This document shows, piece by piece, positions 1-5,834 of a stretch of DNA of 6,865 bases. The notes beneath the pieces were generated by a model, which worked only from the letters and a program-made list of their open reading frames with translations, was not told the DNA's origin and ran no database searches. Made by a program: the position numbers and the translations under genes. How positions within the stretch are numbered: the stretch's first letter is position 1; each line of letters starts with the position of its first letter. Source of the stretch: Vulcanococcus sp. SFB_649D_100_25 (GTDB taxonomy: Bacteria > Cyanobacteriota > Cyanobacteriia > PCC-6307 > Cyanobiaceae); NCBI GenBank assembly GCA_030833825.1, contig JAURGL010000090.1:1-6865 (forward strand), read 5' to 3'.

Positions 1-2027
1 GCGAACTGGATCGCCATCTGTTCGCCGAGGGGAATCACCACCACATCTGGCAGCGGATGGGGGCCCATGTCACCAGCCTCAACGGTGTTTCCGGGGCGAT
101 GTTCTGCCTGTGGGCTCCCAACGCCCGCAGCGTGTCGATCCTTGGCAACTTCAACGGTTGGGATGGCCGTCTTCACCCGATGCAATCGCGCCTCGGCGGT
201 TGTTGGGAGCTCTTCATTCCCGGTCTGCAGCCAGGAGAGATCTACAAATACGAAATCCGCACCCAGGCCGGGCACTGCTACCAGAAGGCCGATCCCTACG
301 GCTTCCGCCATGAGGTGCGGCCCAACCACGGGTCCATCGTCGAACCCTTAGGCGCCTTCCCCTGGTCTGATCGCCCCTGGATGGAGGAGCGGGACAACCG
401 CAACCCTCTGGATCAACCGATCTCGGTCTATGAGATGCACCTGGGCAGCTGGATGCATGCCAGTGCCGATGAACCGTTCATCGAGGCAGACGGCACCGCC
501 AGGCCTCCGGTACCCGCCGCCGACCTCAAGCCAGGCGCCCGCCTGCTGACCTACGCCGAGCTGGCTGATCGCGTCATCCCCTACGTCAAGGCGCGGGGCT
601 TCACGCACATCGAATTGATGCCCATCTCGGAGCATCCCTTCGACGGCTCCTGGGGCTATCAGGTCACCGGTTGGTATGCCCCCACCAGCCGCTTCGGCAA
701 GCCCGATGAATTCCGGGCCTTTGTCGATCGCTGCCATAGCGAGGGCATTGGGGTGATCCTCGACTGGGTGCCGGGGCACTTCCCGAAAGATGCCCATGGC
801 TTGGCGTTCTTCGATGGGGCGCACCTCTATGAGCACGCCGACCCGCGCATCGGCGAGCACAAGGAGTGGGGCACGCTGATCTTCAACTACAGCCGCAATG
901 AGGTGCGCAACTTCTTGGTTGCCAACCTCGTCTTTTGGTTTGAGCAGTTCCACATCGATGGCATCCGCGTCGATGCGGTGGCCTCAATGCTGTATCGGGA
1001 TTACCTGCGCCCGGATGGGGAGTGGATCCCCAACGAGCACGGCGGCCGTGAGAACACCGAAGCGGTGCAGTTCCTGCAGCAGGCGAACCATGTGCTGTTC
1101 CAGCACTTCCCTGGCGCCCTCTCGATCGCAGAGGAATCCACCACCTGGCCCATGGTGACCAAGCCCACGGACATGGGCGGCCTGGGCTTCAACCTCAAAT
1201 GGAACATGGGGTGGATGCACGACATGCTCGATTACTTCGAGCTCGACCCCTGGTTCCGGCAGTTCCACCAGAACAACGTCACCTTCTCGATCTGGTACGC
1301 CTATACCGAGAATTTCATGCTCGCCCTGAGCCACGACGAAGTGGTGCACGGCAAGAGCAACCTTCTCCACAAGATGCCAGGTGATGACTGGCAGAAGTTC
1401 GCCAATGTGCGCGCCCTGCTGGCCTACATGTGGACCCACCCCGGCAAGAAGACCATCTTCATGGGGATGGAATTCGGGCAACGGTCCGAGTGGAACGTCT
1501 GGGGCGACCTGCAGTGGGACCTGCTGCAGTACGAACCCCACCTGGGCCTGCAGCGCCTGGTGGACGACCTCAACGTCTTCTACAAAGCAGAACCTGCCCT
1601 CTGGCGAGACGATTTCGAGGAATTCGGCTTCCAGTGGATCGACTGCAATGACAATCGCCACTCGGTGATCAGCTTCATGCGCCGGGAGAGCACCACGGGT
1701 CGCTGGCTGGTGGTGGTGGCCAACTTCACCCCCCAAAGCCACTCCCACTACCGGATCGGGGTCCCCCTTGAGGGCTTTTACAGCGAGGTCCTCAACACCG
1801 ATGCCGAGCGGTACGGGGGCAGCAACCTCGGCAACCTGGGCGGCAAGTTCACCGATGAGTGGGGCATCCACGGCTACGAGCATTCCCTCGATCTGTGCCT
1901 GCCTCCCCTGTCGGTGTTGGTGCTCCAGCGGGATGAGAAGCGCAGCCAGGAACGGGATGCTGAAGTTCGTGACGAAGCGCCGGAGACCGGTGCCTGGACG
2001 GCCGCGATCGGGAACTCCTTCGGGTAG
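1..2027 (+). CDS. glgB: 1,4-alpha-glucan branching enzyme GlgB, 5' end cut by window edge
   Basis: GlgB (GH13) cuts alpha-1,4 glucan chains and rejoins them as alpha-1,6 branches during cytoplasmic glycogen synthesis. The frame is open from the left edge. The first complete codon is at 3, and codons 3-56 read ELDRHLFAEGNHHHIWQR, the usual segment before the CBM48 domain, so ATG 57 is an internal Met and the true start lies outside. CBM48 (GxFCLWAPNA, GNFNGWD) spans about 90-350. The GH13 barrel follows, with DWVPGHF from 762, GIRVDAVASM with the nucleophile Asp at 972-974, AEES with the general-acid Glu at about 1131, and LSHDEVVHGK with the His-Asp pair at 1332-1337. The conserved end, LPPLSVLVLQ, is followed by a charged tail of about 33 residues. 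The catalytic set is complete, so the enzyme should be active. hemE starts 26 bases downstream on the same strand, with no terminator between them. Confidence 0.97.
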   Translation, partial: ELDRHLFAEGNHHHIWQRMGAHVTSLNGVSGAMFCLWAPNARSVSILGNFNGWDGRLHPMQSRLGGCWELFIPGLQPGEIYKYEIRTQAGHCYQKADPYGFRHEVRPNHGSIVEPLGAFPWSDRPWMEERDNRNPLDQPISVYEMHLGSWMHASADEPFIEADGTARPPVPAADLKPGARLLTYAELADRVIPYVKARGFTHIELMPISEHPFDGSWGYQVTGWYAPTSRFGKPDEFRAFVDRCHSEGIGVILDWVPGHFPKDAHGLAFFDGAHLYEHADPRIGEHKEWGTLIFNYSRNEVRNFLVANLVFWFEQFHIDGIRVDAVASMLYRDYLRPDGEWIPNEHGGRENTEAVQFLQQANHVLFQHFPGALSIAEESTTWPMVTKPTDMGGLGFNLKWNMGWMHDMLDYFELDPWFRQFHQNNVTFSIWYAYTENFMLALSHDEVVHGKSNLLHKMPGDDWQKFANVRALLAYMWTHPGKKTIFMGMEFGQRSEWNVWGDLQWDLLQYEPHLGLQRLVDDLNVFYKAEPALWRDDFEEFGFQWIDCNDNRHSVISFMRRESTTGRWLVVVANFTPQSHSHYRIGVPLEGFYSEVLNTDAERYGGSNLGNLGGKFTDEWGIHGYEHSLDLCLPPLSVLVLQRDEKRSQERDAEVRDEAPETGAWTAAIGNSFG

Positions 2028-2053
2028 GTTCGCGCTTCGCGTCCCCATCGCCC

Positions 2054-3112
2054 ATGACCGAAACCGCCCCCCTGCTGCTGCGCGCCGCCCGAGGTGAGCA
2101 GGTGGAGCGGCCTCCGGTCTGGATGATGCGCCAGGCCGGTCGGTACATGAAGGTCTACCGCGATCTGCGGGACCGCCACCCCGGCTTCCGTGAACGCTCA
2201 GAGAACCCTGATCTCTCGTTTGAGATCTCGATGCAGCCCTTTGAGGCCTTCAAGCCCGACGGCGTCATCCTCTTCTCCGACATCCTCACGCCCCTGCCGG
2301 GGATGGGGATCAACTTCGACATCGTCGAGAGCAAGGGTCCCCTGATCCACGACCCGATCCGCAACCTGTCCCAGGTGGAAGCGCTGCGTCCGCTCAACCC
2401 GGCCGAGAGCATGCCCTTTGTCGGTGAGGTGTTGACCCGCCTGCGCAGCGCCGTGGGCAACCAGGCCGCCGTGCTCGGCTTTGTGGGTGCTCCCTGGACC
2501 CTGGCCGCCTACGTGGTCGAAGGGAAGAGCAGCAAGAACTATGCGGTGATCAAGGCGATGGCCTTCCGCGAGCCAGAACTGCTGCACAAACTGCTCGACC
2601 ATTTCGCTGAGTCGATCGCTGCCTACCTGCGTTACCAGATCGATTCCGGCGCCCAAGTGGTGCAGATGTTCGATTCTTGGGCCGGTCAGCTCAGCCCAGC
2701 TGACTACGACACCTTTGCAGCGCCTTACCAGAAAAAGGTTGTGGATCTGGTGAAGCAGACCCACCCCGACACCCCCTTCATCCTCTACATCTCCGGCAGT
2801 GCCGGCGTGATCGAACGGATGGCCCGCACCGGCGTTGACATCGTGTCCCTGGACTGGACCGTGGACATGGCGGAAGGGCTGGCCCGCCTGCCCGAGCACG
2901 TGGGTGTCCAGGGGAACGTGGATCCCGGTCTGCTCTTCGGCAGCCACAAGGCCATCCAGGAGCGCATTGACGACACCGTGCGCAAGGCCCGCGGCCGCAA
3001 GCACATCCTCAACCTTGGCCACGGCATCCTGCCCGGCACCCCAGAGGAGAACGGCCAGTTCTTCTTTGAGGCCGGCAAGAGCGTGATGGAGCGCATCGGA
3101 GCGGCAGCTTGA
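2054..3112 (+). CDS. hemE: Uroporphyrinogen decarboxylase HemE
   Basis: HemE removes four carboxyl groups from uroporphyrinogen III to give coproporphyrinogen III. This is the cytoplasmic step leading to haem, chlorophyll and bilins. The 352-residue length is normal for the family. Both family signatures are present: PPVWMMRQAGRY at residues 20-31 (substrate-binding Arg26 and Arg30) and GFVGAPWTLAAYVVEG at 142-157 (Tyr153). FSDILT carries Asp76, the expected catalytic Asp, and LNLGHGILPGTP carries the conserved His323. The ATG start is supported by N-terminal family resemblance. The 26 bases between glgB and this start are pyrimidine-rich and show no convincing Shine-Dalgarno sequence, so initiation may be SD-independent or depend on translation of glgB. 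The TGA stop overlaps the TTG start of the next gene. The reading frame appears complete and intact. Confidence 0.98.
   Translation: MTETAPLLLRAARGEQVERPPVWMMRQAGRYMKVYRDLRDRHPGFRERSENPDLSFEISMQPFEAFKPDGVILFSDILTPLPGMGINFDIVESKGPLIHDPIRNLSQVEALRPLNPAESMPFVGEVLTRLRSAVGNQAAVLGFVGAPWTLAAYVVEGKSSKNYAVIKAMAFREPELLHKLLDHFAESIAAYLRYQIDSGAQVVQMFDSWAGQLSPADYDTFAAPYQKKVVDLVKQTHPDTPFILYISGSAGVIERMARTGVDIVSLDWTVDMAEGLARLPEHVGVQGNVDPGLLFGSHKAIQERIDDTVRKARGRKHILNLGHGILPGTPEENGQFFFEAGKSVMERIGAAA
3098..3101 (+). promoter_or_regulatory. Ribosome binding site deciding the TTG start of the epimerase gene
   Basis: GGAG lies inside the 3' end of hemE, seven bases before TTG at 3109. It supports the non-ATG start. 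The first in-frame ATG comes only at codon 100, well beyond the nucleotide-binding motif, so a downstream ATG start would destroy the Rossmann fold. Confidence 0.6.
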
Positions 3113-4107
3113 GTTCGGCGCCGGCACGGATCCTGATCACAGGGGCCAGCGGCTGCGTTGGTCAGCACATTGCCGATCTGCTGTACCGGGAATCCGATGC
3201 CGAGCTTCTGCTTTGGCTGCGGGATCCCAGCAAACTGACGGCTGTTCCGGCGCAGGATCCGCGCATCACCCTGCTGGTGGGCGACCTGAGAGATGTTGAT
3301 CCGCACCGCGGTCAGATCGCCTCAGCCACCCGGATCATTCACACCGCCACCGCCTGGGGGGATCCCGAGCGGGCCCAGCAGGTCAACGTTGTCGCCGTGA
3401 AGGAGATGCTGGCGGCCACCAATCCAGCCGTGCTGGAGCAGGTGGTGTACTTCTCCACAGCCAGCATCCTCAACCGCAATCTGGAACTCCTGCAGGAAGC
3501 ACTGCCCTACGGGACCGAATACATCCAGACCAAGGCCCAGTGCCTGCAGCAACTGGAGCAGCATCCCCTGGCGGAGCGCATCGTTGCCGTCTTCCCCACC
3601 CTGGTGTTCGGAGGGCGGGTGGATGGGGGCGGGCGCTTCCCCACCAGCTACCTCACGGCGGGCCTCAAAGAGGGTGCCCGTTGGCTGTGGCTCGCGAAGT
3701 GGTTGAGGGCTGATGCCTCCTTCCATTTCATTCACGCCGCCGACATTGCCCGGGTGTGCGTGCATCTCGCCACCCATCCCCACCAGGCCAACCCAGAAGT
3801 TGGACAGGGTTCGGTGCGTCGCCTAGTGCTGGGTCAGCCGGCCGTCACGGTGAATGAGACGGTGAAGCGCCTCTGCCGCTGGAGACGGGGTTGGTACCCA
3901 CCGATCGGACTGGATCTCAAGGGCTGGCTCATCGAGGGGCTGATCAAGCTGCTGCACATCGAGGTCAACGCCTGGGATCGCTTCTCCATTCGGCAGCGGC
4001 ATTTCGTGCACGAGCCCATCAGTCCACCCGAACGCTTCGGGCTGGTCAGCCATGCACCGACCCTGGAAGCGGTGTTTGAAGACGCCGGCCTGCCACACCG
4101 CGGCTGA
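3109..4107 (+). CDS. NAD(P)-dependent epimerase/dehydratase family protein (extended SDR)
   Basis: This is a 332-residue Rossmann-fold oxidoreductase of the extended short-chain dehydrogenase type. The N-terminal beta strand and dinucleotide motif read RILITGASGCVG (residues 7-18, TGxxGxxG). VGDLRD (57-62) is the usual acidic turn near the adenine. The catalytic triad is visible as Ser116 in YFSTAS and Tyr138/Lys142 in YIQTK (YxxxK). The C-terminal third, where substrate specificity is set, suggests no substrate to me. The hydrophobic stretch GWLIEGLIKLLHIEV (about residues 271-285) could be an amphipathic or membrane-contacting helix. The TTG start overlaps the hemE stop by four bases (TTGA), which implies translational coupling with hemE. 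A role in tetrapyrrole, sugar or isoprenoid metabolism is possible, but position alone cannot decide. The fold is certain and the function unknown. Confidence 0.9.
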   Translation: MSSAPARILITGASGCVGQHIADLLYRESDAELLLWLRDPSKLTAVPAQDPRITLLVGDLRDVDPHRGQIASATRIIHTATAWGDPERAQQVNVVAVKEMLAATNPAVLEQVVYFSTASILNRNLELLQEALPYGTEYIQTKAQCLQQLEQHPLAERIVAVFPTLVFGGRVDGGGRFPTSYLTAGLKEGARWLWLAKWLRADASFHFIHAADIARVCVHLATHPHQANPEVGQGSVRRLVLGQPAVTVNETVKRLCRWRRGWYPPIGLDLKGWLIEGLIKLLHIEVNAWDRFSIRQRHFVHEPISPPERFGLVSHAPTLEAVFEDAGLPHRG

Positions 4108-4128
4108 TCGAAGTCCTGATCACAACAG

Positions 4129-4177
4129 GAGGTTTCAAATGTTGCGAACCTCTGCAGCAAGCAGCACAGAGGTCGCA
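4129..4177 (+). promoter_or_regulatory. Hairpin with competing alternative stem in the petJ leader
   Basis: The main stem pairs TGCGA (4143-4147) and CCTCTG (4149-4154) with CAGAGG (4167-4172) and TCGCA (4173-4177). That makes 11 base pairs with a single bulged A at 4148 and a 12-base loop. A second fold excludes it: GAGGTT (4129-4134), which is most of the micro-ORF's Shine-Dalgarno sequence, is an exact complement of AACCTC (4147-4152). The same central segment can therefore pair left or right, the logic of an attenuator or translational switch. The bases after the stem (TTAATTTGTT, 4186-4195) are U-rich only in part, so it is not a clear terminator, although it might end transcripts from the hemE cluster. 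No known riboswitch or protein-binding motif was recognised. Confidence 0.5.
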
Positions 4178-4189
4178 TCGGCCCCTTAA
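4139..4189 (+). CDS. Possible 16-codon leader micro-ORF upstream of petJ
   Basis: A perfect AGGAGG at 4127-4132 lies six bases before ATG 4139, the best ribosome binding site in this part of the window. The ORF encodes MLRTSAASSTEVASAP and ends at TAA 4187-4189, 24 bases before the petJ start. It is in the same frame as petJ: apart from that TAA, the frame is open from 4139 to the petJ stop. The codons overlap a strong hairpin. The peptide shows no run of one amino acid that would suggest classical amino-acid attenuation. It could be a regulatory leader peptide, a remnant of a longer N terminus, or simply an SD-like sequence with another role. Translation is inferred only from the SD and start codon. 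Confidence 0.4.
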   Translation: MLRTSAASSTEVASAP

Positions 4190-4213
4190 TTTGTTCAGGT
4201 TGCACGAGCTCCA

Positions 4214-4555
4214 ATGCGCCGTCTTCTTTCCCTGATTGCCCTTTGCCTGGCGCTGGTGCTGGGTGCCACCCCCAGCTTCGCCGCTGATGCCGACCACGGC
4301 GCTCAGATCTTCTCCGCCAACTGCGCCGCTTGCCACATGGGTGGCGGCAACGTGGTGAACGCCGAGCGCACCCTCAAGAAAGAGGCCCTCGAGTCCTACC
4401 TGGCCAACTACAGCGCTGGCCACGAGGAAGCCATCCAGTACCAAGTCACCAACGGCAAGAACGCCATGCCCGCCTTCGGCGGCAAGCTCAGCAGCGGCGA
4501 CATCGCCGACGTGGCTGCCTACGTGGAGTCCATGAGCCAGAAAGGCTGGGCCTGA
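4214..4555 (+). CDS. petJ: Cytochrome c6 (cytochrome c553) precursor
   Basis: Cytochrome c6 is a soluble thylakoid-lumen haem protein that carries electrons from cytochrome b6f to photosystem I and to terminal oxidase. The 113-residue precursor has a Sec signal peptide: MRR, a leucine-rich core, then SFA with likely cleavage after Ala23. This leaves a mature protein of 90 residues beginning ADADHG. The haem attachment motif CAACH is at 37-41. The axial Met85 sits in KNAMPAFGG, and Gln77 in YQVTNG is at the position associated with high-potential c6 forms rather than low-potential c6-like relatives. The C terminus ends KGWA, with the conserved Trp. The ATG is fixed by the signal peptide. Only a weak GAGC precedes it, in contrast to the strong SD of the upstream micro-ORF. 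A strong terminator follows, so petJ probably forms the end of its own short transcript. Confidence 0.97.
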   Translation: MRRLLSLIALCLALVLGATPSFAADADHGAQIFSANCAACHMGGGNVVNAERTLKKEALESYLANYSAGHEEAIQYQVTNGKNAMPAFGGKLSSGDIADVAAYVESMSQKGWA

Positions 4556-4577
4556 TCAGTCCCCGTCGATTCAGCAG

Positions 4578-4603
4578 GCCGCCCCAAGGGGCGGCTTTTT
4601 TTT
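4578..4603 (+). terminator. Rho-independent terminator after petJ
   Basis: GCCGCCCC (4578-4585) pairs with GGGGCGGC (4588-4595). Seven pairs remain if the innermost pair opens to give a CAAG loop. Eight T residues follow directly (4596-4603). It begins 22 bases after the petJ stop and is the clearest terminator in the window. On the other strand the hairpin is not followed by T residues, so it is one-directional. Confidence 0.95.
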
Positions 4604-4630
4604 GGCTTGCCAAGGGCAGCAGGAGTGGTC

Positions 4631-4813
4631 ATGGTGACCCTGCGGCGCAGCGGAATGGCGATGCCTGATCCAAGCCCAAGCGGCAACAAACGGACCGAGG
4701 CCGTCGTGGCCTTTCTCAAACGCGCCACCTTGCCAGCGATCCAGCCGTTGCGATCCGGCGAAGACAATCAGGAACGCTCAAGTGAGCGGCGCTTGGACAA
4801 CACCGCCAGATAA
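4631..4813 (+). CDS. Possible small basic hypothetical protein, 60 residues
   Basis: AGGAG (4621-4625) stands five bases before ATG 4631, and the frame stays open for 60 codons to TAA. The product is arginine-rich and polar, with a central segment TEAVVAFLKRATLPAI that could form an amphipathic helix. It has no signal peptide and no motif I recognise. Codon third positions are moderately G/C-rich, less convincing than in glgB or hemE. Its last 46 bases overlap the 3' end of the minus-strand ORF ending at 4768, and both are convergent. It follows the petJ terminator, so it would need its own promoter, and none was seen. The excellent ribosome binding site is the main support. It may be a chance ORF in GC-rich spacer. 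Confidence 0.35.
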   Translation: MVTLRRSGMAMPDPSPSGNKRTEAVVAFLKRATLPAIQPLRSGEDNQERSSERRLDNTAR

Positions 4814-4968
4814 AGCTCCTCATCCACCTCACGGATGTCGTATTCGCTGGGAAGGGATCCATGGAGGTGGCGGTGAACCACCATCCAGCAATTGCGCTCC
4901 GGATCCCTGGCAGAACCGTCAAACGCAAACGATTCCTGTGCCAATTGCTCTACCAAGGCTTCCGTCAT
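4768..4968 (-). CDS. Hypothetical protein, 66 residues, minus strand
   Basis: Reading leftward from ATG at 4968, this frame encodes an acidic, soluble-looking protein. It begins MTEALVEQLAQESFAFDG, has a central NCWMVVHRHLHG, and ends in SEYDIREVDEELYLAVLSKR plus a short charged tail. The composition, with well-spaced hydrophobic residues and helix-like periodicity, looks like a real protein. The opposite strand over the same bases gives proline/glycine-rich nonsense. A GGAG abuts the ATG without a spacer, so the start may instead be the in-frame GTG at 4987-4989, giving 73 residues; the frame is open still further upstream. It has no signal peptide, membrane segment or known motif. It is divergent from the secreted-protein gene starting at 5010, with only 41 bases between the two ATGs. 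The family is not recognised; I infer a conserved picocyanobacterial hypothetical. Confidence 0.6.
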   Translation of the reverse strand: MTEALVEQLAQESFAFDGSARDPERNCWMVVHRHLHGSLPSEYDIREVDEELYLAVLSKRRSLERS

Positions 4969-5009
4969 CTCCGCAGGCCTACGCCACACTGGGCTCAACT
5001 GTTCAGGCC

Positions 5010-5366
5010 ATGATGCCTGCCGCGAAGGTCTGTCTGTCACTGCTGCTGTTCGGCCCAGTTCTGGGGGCGCTGTTCCCCACAGGGACGGCGGCGCAGAACG
5101 TCTCACCCCTTGAGCTCATCAAGGGTGGCGGCACACCGGCGGCCATTGATGGGGACATGGGCGTGACCAACTGGGCCAGTGCCAACAGCTGCAGGCTGTT
5201 GGTGAAACCGAGCGAAGCCGCCACGCAACCACTCCGCATCAGCCCATCGGACGTGGCTGGCAAAAACAGACTGGGCTGCCTCTCTCCCAACGATGCGATC
5301 TATGGGAGCAATGGCTGTCCGTCGAAACTGTGCGGCGGCACTAGCGGGGTCGTGCCCCTCAGGTAA
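5010..5366 (+). CDS. Small exported hypothetical protein with four cysteines
   Basis: The 118-residue product starts MMPAAK, then has a hydrophobic core VCLSLLLFGPVLGALF and a TGTAAQ cleavage region. This is a clear Sec signal peptide, with cutting likely around residues 28-29. No lipobox is present, so it is probably soluble in the periplasm or thylakoid lumen, or released. The mature part of about 90 residues has four cysteines (contexts SCRL, GCLS, GCPS, KLCGG), enough for two disulfides, and glycine/serine/proline-rich turns. No enzyme motif is visible. Either of two adjacent ATGs (5010, 5013) could be used, with only a weak AGG before them. Upstream in-frame codons do not look like protein. 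The next gene, also exported, starts about 70 bases downstream, so the two may be co-transcribed. The family is not recognised. Confidence 0.7.
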   Translation: MMPAAKVCLSLLLFGPVLGALFPTGTAAQNVSPLELIKGGGTPAAIDGDMGVTNWASANSCRLLVKPSEAATQPLRISPSDVAGKNRLGCLSPNDAIYGSNGCPSKLCGGTSGVVPLR

Positions 5367-5401
5367 CAACTGCGGCCAGGCCGTCCAACCATCGCCAGAC
5401 T

Positions 5402-5420
5402 GACAGGCAGGATCCCTGTC
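5402..5420 (+). repeat. Short inverted repeat before the second secreted-protein gene
   Basis: GACAGG (5402-5407) pairs with CCTGTC (5415-5420) around a seven-base loop. The loop contains AGGA (5409-5412), the only SD-like bases upstream of the next gene. No T-run follows, so it is not a terminator. A translational role is possible, but the stem is short and could be chance. Confidence 0.3.
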
Positions 5421-5435
5421 GACGACGTGTTCACC

Positions 5436-5789
5436 ATGGTTCTGCGCCGTGTCTTTCTCGCCGCTGCCGCTGCCCTTCTCTGCAGCGCCCCGGTGCTGGC
5501 CCAGGTGAGTGCGGCCACGGTTCGCGCCCTCAATCTGGCGCGGAACTGGGCCATCGATAACAACGGTGGCCTTTCGGTCTATGTGCCGGCTGCGTGCATG
5601 TTCAACACCGGCGATGCTGGTGACTCCTGCCTGGTGCAGCGGGATAACCAGGGTTATCGCTACAAGTTCCTGGGGGGAGCTCCGGGATGGCAACAGACCG
5701 GTCTGGCTCCGACCCAGGAAACGGAGCTGCTGATCTCCAGTGATGGCCGCAGGGTTGTGTCGGTCATCTACAACGGCAGCCCCCGCTGA
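5436..5789 (+). CDS. Small exported hypothetical protein, picocyanobacterial type
   Basis: From ATG 5436 the product is 117 residues. It opens MVLRRVFLAAAAALL and a CSAPVLA cleavage region, with Sec signal peptide cutting probable after Ala22 (VLA|QVSA). The mature domain of about 95 residues begins with a helix-like segment, VRALNLARNWAIDNNGG. It continues with a cysteine pair (ACMF and SCLV, 12 residues apart, likely a disulfide), then YKFLGGAPGWQQ and ETELLISSDGRRVVSVIYNG, which reads as beta strands. I have the impression of similar secreted proteins in marine Synechococcus, but know no function. GTG at 5427 is an in-frame alternative start, adding MFT. Neither start has a well-spaced SD. 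It follows the four-cysteine secreted protein and precedes clpB. It is not a lipoprotein, because the signal-peptide cysteine lacks a lipobox. Confidence 0.8.
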   Translation: MVLRRVFLAAAAALLCSAPVLAQVSAATVRALNLARNWAIDNNGGLSVYVPAACMFNTGDAGDSCLVQRDNQGYRYKFLGGAPGWQQTGLAPTQETELLISSDGRRVVSVIYNGSPR

Positions 5790-5799
5790 GGCGTAGAAA

Positions 5800-5816
5800 C
5801 CGATCGTTCTGATCGG
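5800..5816 (+). terminator. Weak hairpin after the secreted-protein gene
   Basis: CCGATC (5800-5805) pairs with GATCGG (5811-5816) around a GTTCT loop, 11 bases after the stop codon. The position fits a transcript end, but no T-run follows, so it may be a weak or factor-dependent terminator or a 3' end stabiliser. Confidence 0.35.
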
Positions 5817-5834
5817 GCCTCACAACCTGTAGGG

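Noticed and set aside
57..59. ATG 57 as the start of glgB
   Set aside because: Codons upstream from position 3 encode the typical conserved GlgB segment FAEGNHH, so the gene is cut by the window edge rather than starting here.
984..2048. Long minus-strand open frame (354 codons) opposite glgB
   Set aside because: It lies entirely opposite well-supported GlgB catalytic sequence. It is rich in Gly, Val, His and Gln as expected from the complement of GC-rich codons, and shows no motif.
2198..3127. Long minus-strand open frame (309 codons) opposite hemE
   Set aside because: It mirrors HemE codons. The absence of stops is explained by high GC third positions, and no domain is recognisable.
4165..4195. 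A -10-like TTAATT before petJ
   Set aside because: There is no matching -35 at a proper distance, and AT-rich hexamers of this quality are expected by chance.
4602..4613. TTGGC-TT-GCCAA palindrome just after the petJ terminator
   Set aside because: The two-base loop makes it a poor hairpin, and it is short enough to be chance.
4698..4714. AGGCC/GGCCT stem followed by TT as a second terminator
   Set aside because: It has only five base pairs and no real T-run, and it lies inside a possible small ORF.
4782..5009. Upstream in-frame extension of the four-cysteine secreted protein
   Set aside because: The extension is proline/glycine-rich without protein-like character, overlaps the better minus-strand ORF, and would bury the signal peptide internally.
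5103..5693. Minus-strand open frame (196 codons) spanning both secreted-protein genes
   Set aside because: The plus strand here gives two proteins with clear signal peptides and paired cysteines, while the minus frame has no protein-like features.
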